64,000 bases of DNA from BS750m-G69 sp964441235 (lineage in GTDB: Bacteria; Fidelibacterota; UBA2242): positions 62,001 to 126,000 of the forward strand of contig CAYTUQ010000004.1 in NCBI GenBank assembly GCA_964441235.1, given 5' to 3'. The position numbers and the translations under genes were made by a program. Positions within the stretch are counted from its first letter, which is position 1; each line of letters starts with the position of its first letter. Below the pieces are notes generated by a model that had not been told where the DNA came from, searched no databases, and saw only the letters and a program-made list of their open reading frames with translations. Shown one piece after another: positions 38,309 through 45,877 of this stretch.

Positions 38309-38808
38309 TCCTGCCTCCTCTTGTATCACGATTATGCCAAAAAGGTAATATCTTTTTTATATAAAGTCAATCCTTTTCTTTTCGAATTTATTTAATTCAT
38401 TTAACCGGTATAATGATGCGGATTAAAAGTTACTTATTCTACCACGGTATATCCTGTTTTGGACGGCTACTGATAAGTCCATGAAATTGATAGCTGACCA
38501 TTTAGCGTGAGGAGACGGAAGTTAATGGGGAATAAATCACTCTCATTACTTTTCCGACTTTCCCGACAGGGACTCCTTCCGGAGTAGTCGGTCTTATTTT
38601 TAATTTAACGATGTTGTTTAGAAGAAAGGTGCTAAGCATTCGCGGGCAATATCCGACATTTTGAAATTGACATGACACTGGTAATACGTGCACACAGACG
38701 CCGAATAAAAGATTTTCCGGCTATCGTTATTTTATTTATATGGCGTCAGGTGTCTCGCCAGAGACCTCCGTTGAGGCGAAGCAGATTCGTTAGACATATT
38801 TAAAAAAT
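38309..38808. other. Intergenic region between TA pair 1 and TA pair 2
   Basis: About 500 bases without a convincing gene. It holds a hairpin around 'gactccttccggagtagtc' (38570-38590) and, at its right end, GATTCGTTAG (38784-38793) followed by GTTAGAC, a match to the attC core GTTRRRY. 'gtgctaagcattcgcggg' near 38630 could be the other arm, which would make the site about 165 bp. The left part should contain the promoter of TA pair 1. Confidence 0.4.
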
Positions 38809-39045
38809 TTATAAGCGATCAAATTCCTCGGGTTCAATATCGGGGATCAATGTAAGAGCATCTCTATATTTCTTTTGATTTGCCCTTTTTGCACGTATTT
38901 CTAAGTAATCTTTAGTAGCAAATGCAGATATTTTTTCTGATACTGCACTTGCGATAAACTGATTAATTGAGATTCCATCCTTTTTGGCAAACTCTTTAAC
39001 TCTTTCATATATTGATTCTGGTAAGCGTAAACTTAAAGTACTCAT
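38809..39045 (-). CDS. HicB-family ribbon-helix-helix antitoxin
   Basis: 78 residues starting 'MSTLSLRLPESIYERVKEFAKKDGISINQFIASAVSEKISAF', the typical text of small HicB-type RHH antitoxins that occur with PIN-family toxins. The ATG at 39045 has a GGAG site nine bases upstream; a TTG five codons earlier is less likely. It follows the toxin gene, the reverse of the usual antitoxin-first order, with almost no spacer. Confidence 0.85.
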   Translation of the reverse strand: MSTLSLRLPESIYERVKEFAKKDGISINQFIASAVSEKISAFATKDYLEIRAKRANQKKYRDALTLIPDIEPEEFDRL

Positions 39046-39046
39046 T

Positions 39047-39475
39047 TTATATTTCTCCAATTAACTCTAAATATTCTTTTGGTGTTAATACTTCAATTCC
39101 AAATTTATTGACACCTTTAAAATTTTTCTTATTATATGTGATGATATATTTACTCTGAGATTCTATCGCTAATTCTAAAATATGGTCATCTTTAGGATTT
39201 TTCAGTTGTGGTCGCCATAGGAAAAATATTTCACATTTATTTGAAGTATTACAAATCATATCTAAAATAGAATCAATCTGTTCTTTGTTTAGTTTTAGAT
39301 CATTTATATTTCGCTTTGCAGCACTCTCATATTCAAAGATTAGTGCGGGTGAAATATTTAGTTCATATTTTTCACGGGACGTTTCAAAGAGCAATTTGAA
39401 CGAAGCACCTCTCCTCGATTTTAGAGCTGATATAAATACATTTGTGTCAATTACTATGTTGAATTTCTTTTTCAT
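39047..39475 (-). CDS. PIN-family toxin (COG1569-like)
   Basis: 142 residues with 'KFNIVIDTNVFISALKSRRGASFKLL' (first Asp), 'LIFEYESAAKR' (Glu), and 'NPKDDHILELAIESQSKYIITYNKKNF' with the Asp pair and the Asn/Asp cluster. This matches the 'putative TA system toxin component, PIN family'. It is encoded directly upstream of the HicB-like antitoxin. Catalytic residues look complete. Confidence 0.88.
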   Translation of the reverse strand: MKKKFNIVIDTNVFISALKSRRGASFKLLFETSREKYELNISPALIFEYESAAKRNINDLKLNKEQIDSILDMICNTSNKCEIFFLWRPQLKNPKDDHILELAIESQSKYIITYNKKNFKGVNKFGIEVLTPKEYLELIGEI

Positions 39476-39565
39476 AGTGGTAGTATATATGATACTGTAA
39501 TAAATAGCAAGAGTTTTTTACTCGCAAGGAGATATTTTTCTCCGTTTCTCTTAATGTATAACAAC

Positions 39566-39667
39566 GCATAACATACGGTGAGCGTGATTTCGATTTCTTT
39601 TCAATATTTCAAAAACACTGTGCAAACTCGCAAAATCATCAATCAAAAAACAGTTCCCTACGTTAGG
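39566..39667. repeat. attC-like imperfect palindrome (junction 3)
   Basis: A 102-bp region starting 'gcataacatacgg' and ending 'cctacgttaggt'. The outer arms pair in most positions (TATGTTATGCG-type against TACGTTAGGTG-type), and the right end carries GTTAGGT, a full match to GTTRRRY. The left box GCATAAC differs at one place from RYYYAAC. GATTCGTTAG lies just outside (39675-39684), eight bases from the stop of the next toxin gene. Confidence 0.4.
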
Positions 39668-39692
39668 TGCAAAAGATTCGTTAGCAGCTGAA

Positions 39693-40016
39693 TTACCGCA
39701 GTAATCTTTCATGAAGTAAATCATCTAAATCTCTGCGCCCATCTAAAACACAATGAACATAAACATATGATTCAATAATCTGATAGATTATTCTGTAGAG
39801 TTTAAAATGTATCTCTCGATATTCGTAGATACCAATACGTTCCAATTCAGGTGGTATATGTCCACGATTTGCCAATTCTGATAGATTAGATATTTTTTCT
39901 TCTATTTTTTCGAGTAATGTATCTGCTTTTTGAACTGAATCATTAATGGCGACATACTTATAGATACTGAAAATATCTTCTTCAACATCGGAAATGATAT
40001 AGACGTGATACTTCAT
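39693..40016 (-). CDS. RelE/ParE-family toxin
   Basis: 107 residues: 'YHVYIISDVEEDIFSIYKYVA' at the start and 'YREIHFKLYRIIYQIIESYVYVHCVLDGRRDLDDLLHERLL' at the end, the common form of ParE/RelE toxins (gyrase poison or mRNA interferase; which one cannot be told by eye). Its antitoxin lies upstream at 40115-40402, but 98 bases separate them instead of the usual overlap, because an inverted-repeat element seems to lie between. Confidence 0.85.
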   Translation of the reverse strand: MKYHVYIISDVEEDIFSIYKYVAINDSVQKADTLLEKIEEKISNLSELANRGHIPPELERIGIYEYREIHFKLYRIIYQIIESYVYVHCVLDGRRDLDDLLHERLLR

Positions 40017-40021
40017 CAGAT

Positions 40022-40132
40022 GTTAACCCTACTACGTCACTTAGACTTTTTTCGTACAATATATTGAATCCTATTAATAACATCAATACAACATATAGTG
40101 TTAAATTTGCCAAATTACGTTGTAGGGTTAAT
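40022..40132. repeat. 111-bp inverted-repeat element between antitoxin and toxin
   Basis: The outer arms GTTAACCCTACTACGT (40022-40037) and ACGTTGTAGGGTTAAT (40117-40132) are inverted copies with 14 of 16 matches. The right arm forms the last codons of the antitoxin gene. The 79-bp interior has no reading frame. It could be a small palindromic insertion or another cassette junction. Confidence 0.6.
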
Positions 40133-40402
40133 CTGGCTGATACGATTGCGAATAGACTTGAAGGATTCGGAAACGGGTTTATAATCTTTATCTTTTAGAC
40201 TTTTACTACTCAGGGCAAGTATTTTTAGGAGTGCCAGGCTATCCTGGATCTGTTCATACTTTTTTATATCCTGAAGAATTGCTTTTGCTTCGCCATTCTG
40301 AGTAATAACCAGAGTTTTATAACTATCGGTAATATCCCTGATAATTTCCGATGCGTGTGCTTTTAGATAACTGATAGATTTTACGGCTTCACTTGCTTTC
40401 AT
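40115..40402 (-). CDS. Phd/YefM-family antitoxin
   Basis: 95 residues: 'ISYLKAHASEIIRDITDSYKTLVITQNGEAKAILQDIKKYEQIQDSLALLKIL' is the classic Phd/YefM DNA-binding and toxin-binding arrangement. The C-terminal end ('ISQINPTT') is encoded by the right arm of the inverted repeat at 40117-40132, so the original tail may have been replaced. Partner toxin at 39693-40016. Confidence 0.88.
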   Translation of the reverse strand: MKASEAVKSISYLKAHASEIIRDITDSYKTLVITQNGEAKAILQDIKKYEQIQDSLALLKILALSSKSLKDKDYKPVSESFKSIRNRISQINPTT

Positions 40403-40838
40403 TTTTCAACCTCGATATAATAACTAAATATAGTCTATATTATGGTCTATCGCAATATCTTCTTTTATTGTACTAACCTACAATGCGTGAGATACACCGG
40501 TTTTCGAAGCGATTTCCATTGATTATTCTTAAGCCTTTGGAAAAACCAGCAAACTCTGAATTTATCGCTTGCTCCTGATGGCGAAAGCTGTTCGATGAAT
40601 TTAGATTTTCAAATATTCAAGACCATATTTCAATCAGTAAATAATATACGAGTTTTTATTCGCTGTAGGTTGGAGTTTCATTAACATCCAACTTTCCCAA
40701 TAAGGGATGCCTATGGCAAAGTCGGGGATTAATAGTAAGAAAGAAACTCATAACTGTTTTAAAGGTTTATAAAATTTCGCAAAATTATCAAAATATTTTA
40801 TTCAGCAGGTTTTTATACTGAACTTATAAATTAATTTA
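40403..40838. other. Intergenic region upstream of TA pair 3
   Basis: No gene seen. The right part of a long inverted pair (AACCTACA near 40476 and TGTAGGTT near 40664) encloses about 190 bases and may mark another cassette boundary. A small hairpin of the form 'gttggagtttcattaacatccaac' lies at about 40669-40692. Confidence 0.35.
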
Positions 40839-41591
40839 TCACACTGGATTTTGAATATCCACAAATTCAACATCCAGATTAAATTTTTCTTTAATGTGCT
40901 TACCAAGTGCCAGAACGCCGAATCTCTCGGTTGCATAATGACCGGCTGCTATAAAATGAATACCTTCTTCTTTTACATAGTGAAGAATATGTTCGCTTAC
41001 TTCTCCTGTAAGGTATAAATCTAATCCCTGCAATACAGCCTGTTTGACTTCCTTTTGAGCTCCGCCGCTGACGACACCAACGGTATTGATTTTGTCCGGT
41101 CCATAGGGGAAAATTATAGTGTTGGCATTGATCTTATTTTTAACCAAGTCAAAAACAGTTTCGGCTTGTTTTAACTTGTATTCACCTTTGAAACCTATTA
41201 ACTGACCGTTATATTCGCAGAAAGGTTCAATATTTTTTAGCCCCAATATTTGAGCGAGTCTGGCATTATTTCCCACTTCTTTATGGGCGTCAAGTGGTAA
41301 GTGATAACCATAAAGATTAATATCATTTTCCAGTAACAATTTAATTCGCTTTTTATAACTGCCCTGATAAATCGGATGCTCAAAATCCCAGATGATACCG
41401 TGGTGAACGATAATTGCATCAGCTTTCAACTCAATAGCTTTTTCAAATAATTCAACACTGGCACTTACTCCGGTTACAATTTTATTAATTTCATCCTTAC
41501 CTTCAACCTGTAATCCATTGGAAGAATAATCTTTAAAATCATCAACTTGTAAATAATTATTTAAATGGTGTGTCAATTCATTGCGTTTCAT
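40839..41591 (-). CDS. Nif3/DUF34-family dinuclear metal protein
   Basis: 250 residues of the Nif3/YbgI family (hexameric rings, two-metal site; often labelled GTP cyclohydrolase 1 type 2 homolog, true role uncertain). Metal ligands are visible in 'DAIIVHHGIIWD' near 58-69, 'YGYHLPLDAHKEVGNNARLA' near 94-113 and 'GIHFIAAGHYATERFG' near 210-225. It is the short form without the extra YqfO-type insert. It starts with ATG at 41591. Confidence 0.92.
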   Translation of the reverse strand: MKRNELTHHLNNYLQVDDFKDYSSNGLQVEGKDEINKIVTGVSASVELFEKAIELKADAIIVHHGIIWDFEHPIYQGSYKKRIKLLLENDINLYGYHLPLDAHKEVGNNARLAQILGLKNIEPFCEYNGQLIGFKGEYKLKQAETVFDLVKNKINANTIIFPYGPDKINTVGVVSGGAQKEVKQAVLQGLDLYLTGEVSEHILHYVKEEGIHFIAAGHYATERFGVLALGKHIKEKFNLDVEFVDIQNPV

Positions 41592-41793
41592 TAATTCACC
41601 TTGTTTTAATTTTTATGGAAGCGCTGTTTTTTATTTTGTGATTAAATGGATGAAATATCTATTAATATGTCATGTTTACCCTTTGAAATAACGGGAAATG
41701 AAAATAGTAAGGAAGCTGATTTAAAAAATATTTCACGGGGTGAATCTAGTAAATCCTGTCAAATTTTTATGTGACTCCTCTGGTCATTTGATA

Positions 41794-43788
41794 CTATTTA
41801 ATAAGTGAACATTTCTGGATTTCCTGAGATTTGCCCACCCTCAGTTGCAGAAAATAAATACCGGAAGGCCAATTCCCGGCATCCCATACTACACTATGCT
41901 CTCCATGAGCTTGGCGCTGATTGACCAGACAGGTAACCTGTTCACCGCGGGCATTGTATACGGTTAGTATGACCATATTTTCACGGGGAACTTCATAGGT
42001 AATGCGAGTCGAGGCATTGAAAGGATTGGGATAATTGGGACGGAGCAGAATTTTATCAGCTAGGATTTTACCTTCAGGCTGGATGCTGCTGCTATTTTTG
42101 AATATCTTTACCAGCTCAATCCCATTACCGGTTCCCATATTGCGGGAGTATTGCATATCCTGGGCACTATCCCAGTGCTCGTGAACCCCAAGGCTGGGAA
42201 GCGAAATGCCGTCATTTTCCGGGTCATAGATAATGCCTTCAGGCCAGTTTGTCGAATCCGCTGCTTGATGCAGATAATCATCCACTCCTACCATCTGGGG
42301 AAAGGTATAGAGCCTACGTTCAGCGGTAAACTCGGTTCTCAAGAAGTCAAAACCCACCGATTCTATTGCCACCGGATCAAGAGAAACGAAAACCGAAGAA
42401 GTCCAGTCGCCATTAAAAGGCACCATCTGCCATTTTACCGGGGGTCCGATTTCATCATCGGATGTCCAGAGAGCATCAAGAATGTAGATTAAGTTCTTGC
42501 CGCTCAACAGCTGATTTCCCATAAGGTCAACTTGTACACGGTAGAGGCTATAGCCCTGTCGTCGCGGGTTGCCGGCTTCAGGAGCTACCAGACCGCCGTG
42601 AAGATGTTTAGCGTCATCCCGTGTTTGAGAACCGAAATGGTTCTTAGCAAACATGGTGATACCAGCGTGTTTGTGTCCTTTCAGAGTGGGAATATTGATT
42701 ACATAATCCACTTCGTCGAAAATGGTATATATATAATCCTGACGTACTGTGTCTCCTACAGAGGCATTATCCCATGTACCTACACGCAAGATTGCACCAC
42801 GGTCAGAGTAATAAATAGCCAGACTGTCACTCTTTGCGAATTTTTCGCGTTCGGCATAGCCGTCATGATCCATATAATGCAAATTGGGGAATTCAGCATA
42901 CCAAAGGTCGTAGCAATGCTTATAAATGTGTTTCATCGGATCGCCGATATAGATACATTCCTGGGGTACATTATAGACATTGATTAACTGCCTGAGCAAG
43001 GCCAAAACCAGATGGGGTGAGGTTTCCGAAATGCCATAGCTATTGTTAAAGACTATGGAAAGGTCACGATAATTGAAATTTCTGCCCCAGCTACTAGTAG
43101 CGTTAGTTTTGATAAAAATTTTCTCACCTGCTTGATAACCAACTGAGTCTTTAGCATGATTAACATTGAAATACTTAAAGATCTTATCCCACGCCAGGCT
43201 GTCACTCTTTCTGCCAGTGATGGACTGCAAACCATCGGAAAGCATTTTTTCAATAACTTCAACATCATTATTTTCACTCATGAACCAACCGTGACCATGT
43301 TCATCGGGATCGCAATCATCCTTGGTCGCCGCAGGATCATAAACCCAGACAACACGTCCCGGGAAAATGCCTTTGGCTTCGCCTATCGGCTGATTAGGCC
43401 CATGGTACGCTGTCGCAAAAGTAACTGCTGCATTTCTCTGTGAAGCATAAGAAACGAAATAGGTGGTAGATAGCCCCATCGCTATGCATATAAATGTAGG
43501 TGCAATCCAGGACCGTCTAAGAAATGCTCTAGCGCTTTTAAAAGCAAACAGCGAGAGCACTGCTCCTACCAGCTGGGCAAGAAAGCCGGAAGCCAGGGGT
43601 ACAGCTACCTTCATACAGGGATAAGTGGCGCGATTGGGCCGTGGAATGAGACGCAATAATACCCAGATAAGTGCCAGAAATCCCATAAAAGGCAGTATCA
43701 ATTTTTGCCAACCTTGCAGGTGTTTCAGACCTTTAATCCGTCCGGAGATAGGACAGGTCTCAAAAACTTTGTTCAATAAGATTTTCAT
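41794..43788 (-). CDS. DUF362-domain protein with N-terminal membrane helices and a sorting domain
   Basis: 664 residues. Three hydrophobic segments are at about 30-50, 64-88 and 93-115 ('LPFMGFLALIWVLLRLIP', 'VPLASGFLAQLVGAVLSLFAF', 'WIAPTFICIAMGLSTTYFV'). A DUF362-like domain spans about 200-520 ('GEKIFIKTNATSSWG', 'IYIGDP', 'VINIPTLKGHKHAGITMFAKNHFG', 'VSLDPVAIESVGFDFL'). A C-terminal type IX-like sorting domain carries 'RPNYPNPFNASTRITY' and 'WPSGIYFLQLRV'. The gene is visibly richer in G and C than its neighbours. Three N-terminal helices combined with an outer-membrane sorting tail are unusual. Confidence 0.82.
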   Translation of the reverse strand: MKILLNKVFETCPISGRIKGLKHLQGWQKLILPFMGFLALIWVLLRLIPRPNRATYPCMKVAVPLASGFLAQLVGAVLSLFAFKSARAFLRRSWIAPTFICIAMGLSTTYFVSYASQRNAAVTFATAYHGPNQPIGEAKGIFPGRVVWVYDPAATKDDCDPDEHGHGWFMSENNDVEVIEKMLSDGLQSITGRKSDSLAWDKIFKYFNVNHAKDSVGYQAGEKIFIKTNATSSWGRNFNYRDLSIVFNNSYGISETSPHLVLALLRQLINVYNVPQECIYIGDPMKHIYKHCYDLWYAEFPNLHYMDHDGYAEREKFAKSDSLAIYYSDRGAILRVGTWDNASVGDTVRQDYIYTIFDEVDYVINIPTLKGHKHAGITMFAKNHFGSQTRDDAKHLHGGLVAPEAGNPRRQGYSLYRVQVDLMGNQLLSGKNLIYILDALWTSDDEIGPPVKWQMVPFNGDWTSSVFVSLDPVAIESVGFDFLRTEFTAERRLYTFPQMVGVDDYLHQAADSTNWPEGIIYDPENDGISLPSLGVHEHWDSAQDMQYSRNMGTGNGIELVKIFKNSSSIQPEGKILADKILLRPNYPNPFNASTRITYEVPRENMVILTVYNARGEQVTCLVNQRQAHGEHSVVWDAGNWPSGIYFLQLRVGKSQEIQKCSLIK

Positions 43789-44034
43789 TAGTCAACTTCC
43801 TTCAAATAAAACAACCAATCCCTAAGGCATTATATTTACAGTGCCCTCGCCTTGTAACAGATAAATGTCCGTACCACATCATAGCTCAGCCAACAGATAT
43901 AGATTGCGCATAAATAAGTGTTCTTAAAACCTTCTGAAAAATCCGGTATTATTCTCGTATCTTATCTCATTTTTAAATAGTAAAAATATCATTTAAAACC
44001 GGGATTTCTGACACTACTTGTAAATTTCATGTTT

Positions 44035-45687
44035 TTAATGGGATAAACTATTATAATCTTCCTTTCGTCTTGATTTCAGATCAGACTCAATTTTTTCCAT
44101 GGTCTTCTCATCCAGAATATAAAAAAACATTAAAATTGCACCAATCAGACTACTTATTGCCGGTATCCAGCTAAATATAATTCTAATACCGTTAATAGTT
44201 TCCGGGGTTTGCTGCACATTAGCAACAAAACCAAAAGCAGCCAATAGCCAGCCAATTGATGCACCACCAATCACCATTCCGAATTTCTGAGACATAGTTG
44301 AAGCAGACATAACCAACCCGGTTGCTCTGCGTCCGGTTTTCCATTCGGAGTAATCCGCTGCATCTGTGTACATGGCAAAAACCAGAACACAAGTAGGACC
44401 GAAAGCAAGGTTCACGGCTATCTGAAGGATAAAAATAAGAACAATTTGATTACTTGGTACAAAGAAATAAACAGTAGTCAGAAGACTAGTCAAAAGCATG
44501 CATCCTATGTATGTTTTTTTCTTTCCAAAACGATTGGATATCCATCCGATACCCACAATACTAACCATTGTGGCAAAAGTTCCGGTCAGCATAAAAATGG
44601 TAGCCAGGTTTTTGTTCTCTATATAATATTTGAAGTAGTACATAATTGAGCCATTTCTCAGACACGTATAAGTTAAAGTAAAAATGCCAACAAAAAACAA
44701 GATGACCCATGGTCTGTTTTTGAGAAGGTCTCCAATATCATTTTTTAAGGATGTGCGTTGTTTTATCGGTGGGTGGACACGTTCTTTCGTATTGTAGAAG
44801 GTAATTAAAAACAGAACTATAGCTAGCGAGGAAAAAACGGCCATGGTCAGTTGAAAACCTTTTTTCTCGTTTATCACATTTATTTTGCAAATCACGTTAT
44901 TCCAATCAACATCGGGAAATAGCTTATTAAGTTCAAATTCCTTTTGCCCAAAACCGCTTTCGAGGTACAAAATACCAACGTTTGTATCACCTTCTGCTAA
45001 TATTTCCGGAGTATTTACCCAAATGGTTTGTTCTTTTTTATCTGATTTTCCATCCTCTCGCTGTATGCTGATCTCCAGTTTAGCAGTTCCTTTTCCCTGC
45101 TCAGTGATAATTAGCTGGTGAGTTGGTGTAATAGAGGCGTCGATTGCGGAAGTATCTCCACCTCCGAAATATCCAACTAGAGGAAGCATTGTTCCTTGTA
45201 CAATCAGGCCTCCGACAAATGCCAGAACAAAACGATATTGAGAAAAAACAGTTCGTACTTTTGAACTTGATGAGACGACACCCATTAAAGATGAATATGG
45301 AATATTAATCGCAGTATAAATCATCATCATCAGAGCATATGTCACATAAGCATAAACTATCTTCCCCGTTGCGTTTAGATTGGGTGAAGTAAAGGTTAAT
45401 ACACCAATAATACCAAGAGGAAATGCCATCCATAAAAGATAAGGCCGAAATTTTCCCCACCGAGTTTCTGTCCGGTCGGCAATGAGTCCCATCAAGGGGT
45501 CATTGATACCATCCCAGAGCCTTGTTAGAGCGAACATTGTGCCAGCAGCGGCTGCTGAAATTCCGAAAACATCTGTATAGAAATAGGAAAGGAAATAGAC
45601 AAATGTCATAAAAAACAGGTTTGAAGCAGTATCTCCAAGTCCGTAACTAAATTTTTCTTTCACTGAAATTTTTTCGACAGTTTTCAT
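44035..45687 (-). CDS. GPH-family sugar:cation symporter (MFS)
   Basis: 550 residues, a 12-helix transporter of the glycoside-pentoside-hexuronide family (MelB-like). The N terminus 'KFSYGLGDTASNLFFMTFVYFLSYFYTDVFGISAAAAGTMFALTRLWDGINDPLMGLIADRT.TRWGKFRPYLLW' is diagnostic. It has an extra soluble insert of about 95 residues after helix 6 ('DGKSDKKEQTIWVNTPEILAEGDTNVG'), predicted to be beta-rich, between 'VGYFGGGD' and 'GFQLTMAVFSS'. It would import a sugar or glycoside across the inner membrane with Na+ or H+, and may serve the TonB locus downstream at 50-62 kb. Confidence 0.9.
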   Translation of the reverse strand: MKTVEKISVKEKFSYGLGDTASNLFFMTFVYFLSYFYTDVFGISAAAAGTMFALTRLWDGINDPLMGLIADRTETRWGKFRPYLLWMAFPLGIIGVLTFTSPNLNATGKIVYAYVTYALMMMIYTAINIPYSSLMGVVSSSSKVRTVFSQYRFVLAFVGGLIVQGTMLPLVGYFGGGDTSAIDASITPTHQLIITEQGKGTAKLEISIQREDGKSDKKEQTIWVNTPEILAEGDTNVGILYLESGFGQKEFELNKLFPDVDWNNVICKINVINEKKGFQLTMAVFSSLAIVLFLITFYNTKERVHPPIKQRTSLKNDIGDLLKNRPWVILFFVGIFTLTYTCLRNGSIMYYFKYYIENKNLATIFMLTGTFATMVSIVGIGWISNRFGKKKTYIGCMLLTSLLTTVYFFVPSNQIVLIFILQIAVNLAFGPTCVLVFAMYTDAADYSEWKTGRRATGLVMSASTMSQKFGMVIGGASIGWLLAAFGFVANVQQTPETINGIRIIFSWIPAISSLIGAILMFFYILDEKTMEKIESDLKSRRKEDYNSLSH

Positions 45688-45749
45688 TTACGCCTCATAA
45701 TTTTTAAAATTTAGAGTTAATTGTAATTAAACCCAACTAATTTATAAAG

Positions 45750-45877
45750 ACTGAGAAGTACCATTAGCCAACCCATCAACAGGGAGTGTAAAGCCCTTAT
45801 CATGAGGATTTGACCAATCATCATTTGCTCTATCATAATATCCAATTCAACCTAATTTTTCATAAACTTTTGACACT
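45750..45877. repeat. 128-bp direct repeat, copy 1 (copy 2 at 63561-63688)
   Basis: Aligned without gaps to 63561-63688 with roughly ten differences, from 'actga.aagtacc' to 'tttttgacact'. It covers the last codons of the SGNH-TPR gene ('YEKLG' and stop) and about 97 bases beyond. In one minus-strand frame the non-coding part reads 'YYDRANDDWSNPHDKGF', which suggests a coding relic. Confidence 0.9.

Noticed and set aside
43708..43733. REP-like text 'aaccttgcaggtgtttcagacc' at the start of the DUF362 gene
   Set aside because: Only one arm resembles the REP unit of 12.7-13.5 kb and it does not form the hairpin; it is likely chance.
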